From Liolophura sinensis (Eukaryota > Mollusca > Polyplacophora > Chitonida > Chitonidae): 64,000 nucleotides of DNA. The notes under the pieces were generated by a model. That model ran no database searches, was not told the origin of the DNA, and saw nothing but the letters and a program-made list of their open reading frames with translations. The stretch is from positions 34,479,501 through 34,543,500 of the forward strand of contig NC_088303.1 of assembly GCF_032854445.1 (NCBI RefSeq). Direction: 5' to 3'. This document shows, piece by piece, positions 1 through 11,500 of the stretch. The translations under genes and the position numbers were made by a program. How positions within the stretch are numbered: the stretch's first letter is position 1; each line of letters begins with the position of its first letter.

Positions 1-504
1 TAAATGATTGAGCGGTGAGGCGTTGGACTAGGTTTAAAAGACTTAAATGAAACGGAAAGTATGTACATATTTGAAGTAATATCTTTTGTATTTATTTATT
101 TGATATTACCTTGTAGAAATGGTGTCCAATTACTTAATTGGATAAGTAATCAAGAAACATTTAATTTTCGTTGAAGGTTAGAATACACTTTGTGCCCTGT
201 TAATATACTTTTGCCACAAAGTTCCATTTTTTTTATTTTAATCTGTACAAGTCTACTTATTTCTAAATGTTGGACTTGAATTTTTGCCAGTCTGAATTGT
301 CGAAAAAAAAGCATCGATGTTGTGTAAGTTGTTACCTGTTACCTTCGTATTGTATACGTTCAGGTTCTATTCCGCTTAGATGAGTCCTAACTGACTGTAA
401 TAGAATACTATTTTTACAGTAAAATTTGTTGATAGTTTAGGCTACGCTAATTTTCTTTTCTTTTTACAGTACATTTACAGCTAGATGCGTATGGTAGCCT
501 CAGC
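1..504. other. AT-rich leader sequence, no gene seen
   Basis: No open frame of note, no similarity I recognise and no repeat structure. A pyrimidine tract ending in TTTTTACAG lies near 470, just before the tandem array. It looks like a 3' splice site, but no exon can be demonstrated after it. Confidence 0.4.
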
Positions 505-2037
505 CAGAGAACTGTAATGGTACATCAGTTTATGTTAGTGCGCAGCCATAGTGCTGTAAAGGTACATCAGTTTATGCTATTGCGCACCCAGGGAGTTGTA
601 AGGGTACATCAGTTTATGCTATTAGTCATTCAATTGCTGTAAACGTACATCAGTTTATGTTATTTGCGCAACCAGAGTCCTGTCAAGGTACATCAGTTTA
701 TGTTATTGCACAGCCATAGTGCTGTAAAGGTATATCAGTTTATGTTATTGCGAAGCCAGAGTGCTGTAACAGTACGTCAGTTTATGTTATTGCGCAACCA
801 GAGTGCTGTGAAGGTAGACCAGTTTATGTTATTGCGCACCCAGCAAAGTATAAAGGTACTTCAGTTTATATTATTGCACACCCAGAGTGCTGTAAAGGTA
901 CATAAGTTTAAGTTATTACGCATGAGACTGCAGTACATCAGTTTATGTTATTGTGCAGCCAAGGAGCTGTAAAGGTACATCAGTTTATGTTACTAAGCAT
1001 CAGATTGCTGTAAAGGTTCATCAGTTTATGTTATTGTGCGGCCAAAGTGCTGTAAAGGTACATCAGTTTATGTTATTACGCGGCCAACAGCTGTAAACAT
1101 ACATCAGCTTATGCTATTACGCACCCATAGAGCTGTAAAGGTACATCAGTTTATGTTATTACCCAGCCAGAGTGCTGTAAAGGTACATCAGTTTATGTTA
1201 TTGCACAGCCAAAAAACTGTCAAGGTACACCAGTTTATGTTATTACCCAGCCAGAGTGCTGTAAAGGTACATTAGTTTATGTTATTGGGCAGCCAAAGAA
1301 CTGTCAAGGCACACCAGTTCATGTTATTGCGTAGCAACAGTGCTGTCAAGGTACACGAGTTTTTGTTATTGCGCAGGCATGGTTCTGTAAGGGTGCATGA
1401 GTTTATGTTATTGCACAGGCATGGTGCTGTCAAGGTACACGAGTTTTTGTTATTGAGCAGGCATGGTGCTGTCAAAGTACACGAGTTTATGTTATTGCGC
1501 AGGCATGGTGCTATAAAGGTGCATGAGTTTATGTTATTGCGCTGGCATGGTGCTGTAAAGGTACATCAGTTTATGTTAGTGCCCAACAAGAGTGCTGTAA
1601 AGGTACATCAGTTTATGTTATTACATGACCAGAGTGCTGTAAACGTACATCAGTTGTTATTGCACAGTCAGACTGCTGTAAAGGTACATCAAGTTATGTT
1701 ATAAACTTACACTGTTTATGTTATTGTTCACCCAGAGAGCTGTAAAGGTACATCAGTTTATGTTATAACGCAGCCGGAATGCTGTAAAGGTACAAGAGTT
1801 TATGCTTTTGCACAGACAGGGTGCTGTAAAGGTAGATCAGTTTATGTTATTACATATCCAAGTGCTGTACAGTTACATCAGTTTGTGTTATTGCCCAGCC
1901 AGAGAGCTGTAAAGGTACATCAGTTTATGTTTTTGCGCAGGCAGGGTGCTGTAAAGATACATCAGTTTATGTTATTACGCATCCGAGTGCTGTAAAGTTA
2001 CACCAGTTTATCCACAATCAAAGTAATGTAAAGGTAC
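505..2037. repeat. 42-bp minisatellite array (~36 units)
   Basis: Tandem units with the core AAGGTACATCAGTTTATGTT, followed by ATTGCGCAGCCAGAGTGCTGT, repeat about every 42 bp with substitutions and small indels. Because 42 is a multiple of three, each unit reads the same 14 residues (VKVHQFMLLRSQSA-like) on the plus strand, giving open stretches at 664-972, 1036-1275 and 1279-1704. Units between about 1330 and 1570 form a subfamily with CACGAG in place of CATCAG and CAGGCATGGT in place of CAGCCAGAGT. Stops and frame breaks between blocks argue against coding. Confidence 0.9.
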
Positions 2038-3017
2038 AAACCCAAATGAAATATACATCACATGCAAGTGTGAAGTTACAGTTAAATAAATGATTATGGT
2101 TTTGTGATTATGGCGAAATGTCACTTCGGCATTCTGAAGCCATATCGTGGCGAAACATCTAAATGAGATCTATATGTGATTCGAAGGTAAACTTTGAGTA
2201 CATACAGGAATAATTTATACACAGAGGTTAATAATTCTTTGGTAGTATGTAAATAAATTAATAAATGAATAAATAAATAAATTAATTAAACGGTAATATC
2301 ATGTTAAACTTGGGGGCAAAATAAATTGCTAAAAATCAGTGAGTAGGAGTCAGACACCGACTTTTAATCTTGATTAGAATGCCACAAAGGGACATGACCG
2401 CTGAGACTTTAATGGTTTAATTTCACGTGTTTGATTTATCGTAGAATGGACACACACCATTCTCAAGAGACTTCTCACACCACGTTCTGGCATGGAACCA
2501 CCACGATGTATGGTTTTACATTTCCATGTAATGTTTTTTACAATTTTGTTTAGGTTTGCCGGTTTAGGGTGATTTTACATTGTAGAACGTCCTGACATTT
2601 TCCGGCTGTACACCACCGCCTGCCTGGAAGATGTACATATCCCTTGTTGATAGGGCATCTTCAAGAATTCCTTATGGTCTCCTGCCTGTTTCAGATTACT
2701 AAATGAAAGGCCTGCTGCATAGGCATGTCAATCTTTTACTGACTTTATTGCGCAAGGGCAATAAAGTGGGTGAAGCATTTGGCAATACGAGGACTGGTGT
2801 TTTCACTTAGCAAATACATTAAATCAATTAATGCAATATGCGAGTTTAAAACACTGTATACCGAAATAAAGAAAATGTTTTCCAAAGTGTGATTCTGTGT
2901 CCAGGAGTTCTTCTTAGCGTTTTACCTGACAGTTTCCCCAAGGGATAGCATTCATTTTAAATGGGGATGGGGATAAGGATGACAAAGATCCTTAAAAACT
3001 TGTGCTTGATTGTTATA
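2038..3017. other. Intergenic sequence, nothing recognised
   Basis: AT-rich sequence with a short AATA/AAAT-rich patch near 2250-2290. There is no convincing exon, repeat unit or transposon terminus. Confidence 0.4.
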
Positions 3018-3225
3018 CTTTTGTGTTTTATTTGTGTTTTACGCCGTACAAGAATATTTCACTTATACGACGGTGACTAGCATTATGGGTAGAGGAAACC
3101 GTGTAAGGCGCCGAGGAAACCTACAACCATCCGCAACTTACGTTTCCATATACGGTCGGTGTGGAAGTCAGCTTGGACTTGATCTGTACTTGAACTTACG
3201 GCACCCGCATTGGCTGCGGACTCAC
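3018..3225 (-). mobile_element. Diverged tRNA-derived SINE copy
   Basis: Reading the minus strand, the segment carries the family's 3' signature (AAATATTCTTG...GGCGTAAAACAC in intact copies) next to a TTTATTTG remnant. It then matches the body only patchily. It is the most decayed copy in the window. The open frame at 3010-3357 is an artefact of this repeat. Confidence 0.65.
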
Positions 3226-3602
3226 AACTTCGGCATTGAGTCATCGTTCTGCCAGACATTCGGCCACAGAGGCCCCAAAATTAATGTTGCAACACATCCT
3301 GACACACAAAAGTTCATAAAAGATTTATCCCTGAATACTGCTGTCAAGTTCTATTAATACTTCCCATTTAAAAATGGTTCTGTCTGAAGTTCTTTTTACG
3401 ACCGTGTCCTTGCTTGTGCACCATTAAAGGAATTAACCTATTTTTGTATAGGTTCTGAGTTTAATTACAGGATAATCCGCTTAGAAACCAGCCAGCATTA
3501 TGATGTCAGAACTCGGGCGAAAATCACCACCATCCACACGTTGCTGACAAATCTTCCTACCCTGAACTCGCCGCCATCACATTGGTGAGAGGGTTCCTGA
3601 GT

Positions 3603-3848
3603 TTATTTATTTATTTGATTTGATTTTGCCGTACTCAAGAATATTTCACCCATACCACGTAGGTCAACATTATGGAGGGAATCGTGCAGGGCCCGGGGCA
3701 AACCGACGATCGTCCACAGGTTGCTGGGAGACCTTCTGGTTACAGGTTGTTGACTACCGGAGAGTTTGTCAACTTGAGCTGGGCTTGAACTCACAGGGAC
3801 CACATTGCTGAGAGGTTACTGGGTCACTATCCTATCTAAAACGCTAAC
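3603..3848 (-). mobile_element. tRNA-derived SINE, head-to-head with next copy
   Basis: The TTTATTTATTTATTTG tail is at the left. GCCGTACTCAAGAATATTTCAC, the GGGCCCGGG box, AGCTGGGCTTGAACTCACAG (B-box side of the tRNA-like head) and a degraded GCTAACG A-box side follow to the right. The element is therefore on the minus strand. Its head meets the truncated head of a plus-strand copy at 3849. Confidence 0.85.
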
Positions 3849-4021
3849 GCTGGCTTCCTCTCCAGCCATACATGAGAAGATCTCCAGCAACCAGCGGATG
3901 GTCGTGAGTTTTTTTCCCGGGCTCTGCCCGGTTTTCTCCCACCATAATGCTGGCCCCCGTGGTATAAGTCCAATATTCTTGAGTACCGTTCAAACATCAA
4001 TAAAATAAATCAAATAAATAA
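3849..4021 (+). mobile_element. 5'-truncated SINE copy
   Basis: Starts inside the element at CTGGCTTCCTCTCC and continues through GGGCTCTGCCCGG, CACCATAATGCTGG and AATATTCTTGAGTAC to an AAATAAATCAAATAAATA tail. It lacks the tRNA-like head. Its orientation is opposite to the adjacent copy. Confidence 0.85.
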
Positions 4022-4789
4022 AACACTAAGCACTAGGTCACTGAGGCCCGTGAGGCTCCTGGGTCAAGGAAAATTTAACAAGATAAGAACAAACTATAGT
4101 CTTTTTCTTTTAGCCATTCACCTATATTCAGCCGTCTATAAAATCAGTAATACAGGCTACCAAATTTGCCTTCAGTCAGTGACCAACCAGTGGTTTAGCA
4201 AACGCAGCTGCCTTATCATCGATGTCATACCACTGTGCAAATTGAACTGCGTTCAGATAAAAGTACTCAGGTTTTTGGATGGATGAAGTCAGGACAATGT
4301 TAAACTACTGGAAAACAAAGAGATCCGGGCCGGACACATTTAGTTATGCCCAATGTCGAAGGCTAATCCCAGCTGTGATCTTATTTATAACAATTAATCC
4401 CAGCGTTTTCAAATTATTTTCTGAACAACTTAAACGGAAAACATAGGTGTCCATACCGAACGTATATTTCACACACACTGCTGAAGATCAGTCCCTGCTT
4501 CCCTCCCATTGATGTCATACATTGTCCAAGTTTGAAAGTAATCAGGTCAAGACTTCTTAAATTATTTTCCCGACACTGTCAAGCTACTGAAAACAAGATG
4601 GTGGGGACACAGTTGGCCGAGCTCAGTCATCTTCTCTGTGATGTCAAAGCACTTTCTATAAGTTTGGATAAATGGTTCTTCAGTTATTATCCGAACAATA
4701 TTTAACAGCTGGAAAACAAAAGATGGCGGCGATGGCCATATTGTTTTTCCCAAATCGCTGAAAGCCAATTTCAGTCATCTTTCCATTGA
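4022..4789. other. Intergenic sequence, nothing recognised
   Basis: No exon or repeat identified. Two related phrases around TGATGTCA...CTAC-TGGAAAAC-AAGATGG at roughly 4270-4330 and 4520-4610, with a third near 4690-4735, suggest an old low-copy internal repeat. Confidence 0.3.
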
Positions 4790-4990
4790 TTTATTTATTT
4801 GATTGGTGTTTTACGCCGTACTAACAATACTTCACTTATAGGACGGCGGTCAGCATTATGGTGAGTGAAAACCGGGCAGAGCCCGGGGGAAACCCACGAC
4901 CATCCGAAGGTTGCTGACAGACCTTCCCACTTACGGCCGTAGAGGAAGCCAGCATGAGCTGGACTTGAACTCACAGCGACCGCATTGTCG
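4790..4990 (-). mobile_element. 5'-truncated SINE with 12-bp target duplication
   Basis: The copy ends within the tRNA-like head, just beyond the B-box complement GGACTTGAACTC. It is flanked by the direct repeat TCTTTCCATTGA at 4778-4789 and 4991-5002. Truncation at the head with an intact target-site duplication is the signature of incomplete reverse transcription. Confidence 0.88.
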
Positions 4991-5584
4991 TCTTTCCATT
5001 GACATCATATCTCTTTGCTAATATGGATGCATGTGTGTTGGTGGTTTACGTCGTACTTAATAATACTTAATATTTCAGTCATATGACGAAGAGGAGTGAT
5101 TAGATGTGTGTACATATATTGTGTCTTCTTACGGCAACCACTTTCCGAGTTTGAAGACAGCGTTCTGATTGTTCGCGGCAAGGCCTTAGGGTATGAGGAA
5201 CAGTACAAAAGTCTGTGTCCCCCAACCCTGCCTGAACATAGAAAGGGACTAAATCCAATAGAGAGCATACAACCTACAGGACCAATAATCAAACATCACA
5301 GCTAAGGCGTTTTGTTTTTTGAGATGTCAACTCGAATCACAATATGGACAATACAGGGCTGTCTTCTTACGTGGGAATTCACAAACAACGATGTACTGCA
5401 TACCGTACCACATAAACTACGTGGTACTTTGTTAGTTAAGTAGCACTTTAAAAAAAATGGAACATTTTACTCATTAACGTTACAAAATGTATAACGTGTC
5501 ACATTTTCCTCCGCTGAAAACACGTAACCCGGGAAATATCTCTAAATTCAGCAATCCTTGGATGCATTTCTTAGCTCGGATAGT
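4991..5584. other. Downstream flank of DEG/ENaC gene 1
   Basis: Lies 3' of the channel gene's stop codon at 5585 and should contain its 3' UTR. I see no clear AATAAA or ATTAAA on the minus strand close to the stop, so the end of the transcript cannot be placed. Confidence 0.3.
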
Positions 5585-8500
5585 TTAGGATTTGTTGGCT
5601 GTATCAGGCGTCTTTTCCGTGTTGTCCGCTGTCCAGGCCTGAACCTGAGTTTTCTTGCGTCTAGAAACGAAAAGGCATATGGCTCCCATGATATACTCGA
5701 CAACTTCCGTAAGAGTGAGGAAACTGGCGCCGAGGAAAATGCCCAGCTGTCCGCCAAGGTTCGCTGAAAGTGAAGCACGTCAACAAGTTATGAGGTATGA
5801 GGTATGCATTTTTTGTTGAGTGCTTTATTAACTGTACCAGGCCTTGATATACTAATGTTGAGAAACATGAACATTTTGAAGCATTTTAAACAGTAAATGT
5901 TGTTTTTACGGCATAGCAGTCATAGTCTCACACACACACAAACACACAATGTTCTGGGGTCTTAATTCGGTAAATTCAGTCAAAGTATATTTTGACACCT
6001 AGTAATGCCCAGTAGAGGTGATATACTGTCACCGAGTGACACCCAGTAAAAGTATATACTGACACCCAGTAATGCCCAGTAGATGACCGCCATCTGAAAT
6101 GAGAAATTCTTGAGTGCGGCGTCAAAGTAAAACACCAATGATGGGCCTTCCTAACTGCACATGGATAGTTTGTAGTCCTCTGAATCGATTTCGATCGTTT
6201 AAAACGTCGAAAAGGAAGAAAAACGGTAGAATTTGGTGCTCAAACGTCAGAAAGTCTGCCCCACTACGAAAGAGCCACTGTTGACCTTGTGATGTCACGT
6301 CGGTCCAAGCTTCACAATGTGTACGATACAGACCACAGCAGACAATCGCTGTATCTTTACGACTAATTTCGAGATTATGTGACTTTGCGGTTGCAGTAAC
6401 GCAACACACCGTACTGTAAAGTTACATACATGGTCTAAAAATGCCACAGATTGATAAAATATGGACAAGATATCTCATGATAAACACCCTTCGATTACCT
6501 TGGATCGATGTCGTATGCATCAGACTTGCTCGTTCTACCATACCTATACTAAAAGAAAAGGCTGCAGGATGAGGCTTATATTCCCTAAAAAGCCAAATGA
6601 AAAAAGAAAAGAACTCGGGACTTTCGCTCTCAGAATGCAGAAGTTGTTCAGTGACTTGCTTGTTTGGAGCAGCAGGCTGTAACACGAACTGTAGGCTGTA
6701 ACCGCTAGCCTTTACCCTGCAACGTCCACGAGGCTACCGGGCGGCCCTCTTGTTCACACCGCGCAAAGCGCGCTAGTGATACCCGTACAGAATCCCGTGT
6801 CTTGATGCCCGTAACAGGACAATGTCTAAATTGGCATTTAGATGTCTTGCCAATCACAGTTTCTATTCAACATAATTCAACTCTTATTTTTGCCGCTGAT
6901 AGTTTTTAAAAAAAATTAAATATAAAAGATTAGTTCGATTTTTACTTTTACCGTTGTTGAGCGACAGACTTTTCTAGCTCGTTACTACAACTCACAATAC
7001 GCTGGCCAGACAGCATGGATCCTCGTGTTGCTGCCCTTATCGCTCGACTTGGCTATAGAAATGTACAGACTGTGGACGGCCAAGTTCTCCACAAGTTACT
7101 CTCCTTATGCAAGGGACCGTAGCCGTAAGTCTACTCAACCTCTGCTGAAAAACCTGCACATCTCGCATGCCATAGCTATTCAACATAATCCCGGCCGACC
7201 AATGGAAACGACTCTACTATCATTTGGCGGGAAGTCGCAAACAGTAAATGACAGTTGTCATGTTCAGACACCTATAGCTATATGTACGACAATCATGAGA
7301 TTGGATGGCCACGCCAAAGAAATGGAAAGATTATGTGGATTTCAAGGTTTACTGTAGAATTTGTTTAGCATAGCTAGTATCCTCAGTGAATAATCGTGTT
7401 GTGACAGCCCAAAGGTGTGATTTGACGACGGAAAGTAAAGACTTCAAAGGAGCTCTTGGACGCTTTCCACTTCGTCTTCCCTGACGTTGTTGTGGTAAAA
7501 GGAGAGGGCTATGTCTGCATGTCATGTTCTGTGAGATTAAATACCAGACTTGAACGCATTTGTGTCAACAAAAGTGGCGGGTATGTCAGCGAAAATCGTA
7601 TCGCCCAGTCGCTTATGATGTACGCGCCTTTCAAGGATCTAAAACAATTCCAGTATCTTCAAAAATATTTGTTGCAAAACTGTTTTACTGGAATGTTTTT
7701 TAGGGTGGTAATTAAGAGGTGTACACGTAGGGATAATTATAGATTGTCACACAATGGCTTCTGGAAAAGCACAAAGCGGGTAGGCCTAATGCATGAATTC
7801 GGCAATGCTTCGCAGTGTATTGCTTTTCAATCAAGGTAGGTGTTACCGGCATGACGTCACTCGGCCAGGGCTCCGTTGTCGACAAGATAGTCAGAGGGTC
7901 CAACTTTAATGGAACTTTTTAAATAGAACTGCCTGAGATAATATTTTTTTAATGCAGTTTGCAGTTTAACATAGCATAAATATTGTGTCCAGGGAACATT
8001 TAGTGTGAAAATAAAGATGCTTCTTAGTCTTATGTTAAACTAAAACAAATGAAATTTTAGTCCATAGCAATCTTTATAAGATTTGGAACAACGGAACTCT
8101 TTAGTGTGACAATTTGCCAAGCAAACAACAAGAACAACCCTCCCTGTGGTGTGGCCTCTAGCACAATACCGTCTCAACGTTGTATTAAACGCATTGTTAC
8201 CAGGTCACGATTATTCAAAACTGTTTGAAGACCTAATACCAGATTTAACTTTAAACCAAAAAATCCTCAATTTTGTACTTAGCCCAAAAATAATTGCATA
8301 ACGATATATTAAATATGACATAAGCCTGCTGCTCTTATACTTTAGACTTTGGTCAGCTGCATTGGCTGCTGAATTTGTCTAAAAATCTTAATTATAGAAC
8401 TGACTTAATACCAGTTTTAGCGAATACACTTTCGAATAACTGGGCCTATGTTGTCATTACACTTAGGCCAGATCCATCTTACGACTACTATGAGTAAAAT

Positions 8501-11500
8501 AGGCCCCTGAAAAAAAGTGCATACAATTAATGTTCCAATACAGAAAAACAATTACTGGGGCGCATGAGGAGAAGGTCAGCCACTCCACAAGCACGGGTGT
8601 CATGGGAATGCTGAAAACAAACTTTACTTCTCAGTCAGTGAGTCACATAACTGTAAAAACAAGGGAGCCTAGCGGGATATATGGCACTAACGTCTTACCC
8701 ACAATGTCCACGGCTGTATACGAGGGAACCTGCTCAAGCTCGGTAAACACCAACTGTTCATAGAATACAGTCACCGACAGGTAGTTCTTACTGTGCATGT
8801 AAAAAAAAATTGAGACAGATATAACTGTAAATAGCAGATTGGTACGGTATTGCCTGCTTGCATGTCAAAAGCACAAACCAAATTTTACTGTAAATAGAGG
8901 ACTAGTAGGGTATTGCTTACACTGCATTTCAAAAATACAAGACATATTACTGTAAACCGCAAACAGGTACGGCATTGCTTACTCTGCGTGTCAAAAATAC
9001 AAGACACATGGTATTGCCTAGAAATACAGAAATACAGGGCACATATTACCGTAAATAACAGATTGGTACGATATCGCTTACTGTGCAAGTCAAAAATACA
9101 AAACATATTACCGTAAATAACAGACTGGTACGGTATCGCTTACAGTGCATGTGAAAAATACAAGAAACATATCGCACTGTAAATAACAGACAGCTGGTAA
9201 ACGTTTGGTTTGTAAAGCGTGCACTTACAGTACATATTCCCTGCTGATATTTCGGCTTTCCATGATCTGCTGTAGGTCATGTTCCATGGGGTAACCGCCC
9301 GAAGACACGTGGACGTCATACTGGTCCCAGTTACATTGTCTCAGGCATTTGCAATCCTCCAGTGATTTGATAGAGCGTTGATGTTTGGCTGAAGTTAAAA
9401 ATAAATAAAATCATTGGTTGAGATAAATTAAGTCAGTAAAATTGTATGTATGATTTTCTTTGATTACATACAGCTTGTGTGTATTTTCAACAATGTAGAT
9501 TATCAGAATGGGCATGTTAGCTACAATTCTATTGTCTATAACACAAGATCGACTACATTAAACTGTTGGAAATTTTGAATACAGCAAGCACCGGATGTAA
9601 TAAAGAGACTGTTGTTCATAACATCACTTTTTGCCTTGGATGCCGGTTGTGGCTGCTCACATTTTCCTACTTTCAACCTTATAAATAAAAGGTCGAAAAC
9701 GTGAAAGAACGCGCGGAAAAGCTTAAATAGCGTTTTCATGTTTTTCTTCGCACTTTCAGGTTTTCGACCTTCGCTCTTTCTTGTTTTCGCGCTTTGCGTT
9801 TTCGCGTTTTCGACCTTTCATCTCGAAATTATGAAAACACCAGTGGCCGCAAACGGCTTCCATATTTCACACCATTACAAGCGGTCTGTTGTCCCAAGTG
9901 CATCAGGCCGTGATCTTCAAGAAAACGATAACGGCGGTTTATGTGTCTTAATTGGTTGTTGTTCCACGAACAAATCGGCCGAATAGGAAACGCTTCCTGG
10001 TGCCAATTATACATTCTTTATATTGTGGAATTAGAATTATTGCTGTCATTAGAAGCTTTAATCCTTAGCATTCAACTCTTTGATGTTTTCATGATGATTT
10101 CAAAAGGTGATGTAACTTACCCTTACTGGGGCGATAGCACTGAATGAGTTCCCGGATAGTGCAATACGTAACGTTGGCTGAAACCAAAATGGGGGGAATT
10201 TTCTATCAGCGTGGTGTCTTATTTGTGAAACTATATATAAAATTTTACAAGATAGATTAAACAAGATAGAGCAGATCATAATTAATTTCTAATTCTTAGG
10301 TCGCTTCAGTTCTAGAAAATCTTTGAAATTTTGCGAGTTTTGTACGTTTAGAGCAGAAACTTGAATGTGCAAACGGACTATTCTAACTATGCATGGTTTT
10401 TGTTTGCAACGTAAAGATATATTTACATATTTTTGATAAACTCTAACAAATCCCACCCGAATGATCGAAGACATCCTGGCACCCACATTCGGCGATAGCG
10501 GATTTTGCCGCACATTCCATGTAACATGCTTGGATATCGTAGGTAGAGTAGAAGTCCAACGGGGACTCAAAACCAGGAACTCCTGTGTCCAGGCATTCCT
10601 CGTCTCCCATTGCTTTGTAAGGTGCAGGCAAGCACTTGATCTGATAAAAAAATACATACGTTTCATTCCATTATTTATTTATTTATTTGATTGGTGTTTT
10701 ATGCCGAACTCAAGAATATTTCACTTATACGAAGGCGGCCAGCACTATGGTGGGAGGGAACCGGGCAGAGCCCAGGGGGAACCAATGACCATCCGCAGGT
10801 TGCGGAAAGACCTTCCCACGTACGGCCGGAGAGGAAGCCAGCATGAGCTGGACTTGAACTCACAGTGACCACATTGGTGAGAGGCTTCTTGGTCATTACG
10901 CTGCGCTAGCGCGCCGTTTCATTTCAAATTGTATTGTTTACAGTTTACGGTTAGACTTCATGTGATCTCGGCAAGTCCTTGACTGGCGCGTTTGTTTGCC
11001 TGTATAATGTATAATGGGTAAACAGCCTTACCTTAGTGATAAAGGTTGCCGCCGACACTTCAGTGCCCGGGCCGACGAAGAAACCTCTCTCGTGCATACT
11101 GGGGAAAACGTGTGGTTCGTGAACCAGAACCTGGGGAATGTAATCAATCGATAAAAACATTTTGTTTCTCACAGTAAGTTCTAGCTGGATAAAACTGAGC
11201 GCCAACATATTTAAACAATCTTTAGGGGCCCTTCGGGATGCTATTTTGGTTTCCAAAACTGTCACGTAAATAGTGATCCATTAATTACGCACAAGGCACT
11301 GATTCTTATGATCTGACCATCAGCCTCGTAAATAATAGAGCCAGGATTCAATCCTGAATCGAGTCATAGGCCCTCGTCTGAATGCAACAGGGTTGATCTT
11401 TGCACTACCCGACTTGGCGCTCAGCGTCAGAGGAGTAGGTTAAGTCTTATGTTCGTTAAGAACCACTTGTACTCCACTTAACATGATGTGATGAAAGTTC

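Noticed and set aside
664-1704. Proteins with VKVHQFMLL repeats.
   Set aside because: Product of a 42-bp minisatellite. Interrupted by stops and frame changes, no flanking exon or start support.
7025-7357. 110-codon frame starting MLLPLSLDLAIEMYRLWTAK.
   Set aside because: Out of frame with the ATG at 7015 that has the better context. No recognisable domain, and it starts at a non-ATG codon.
10461-10868. 135-codon plus-strand frame.
   Set aside because: Antisense of DEG/ENaC exon 4 fused to a SINE.
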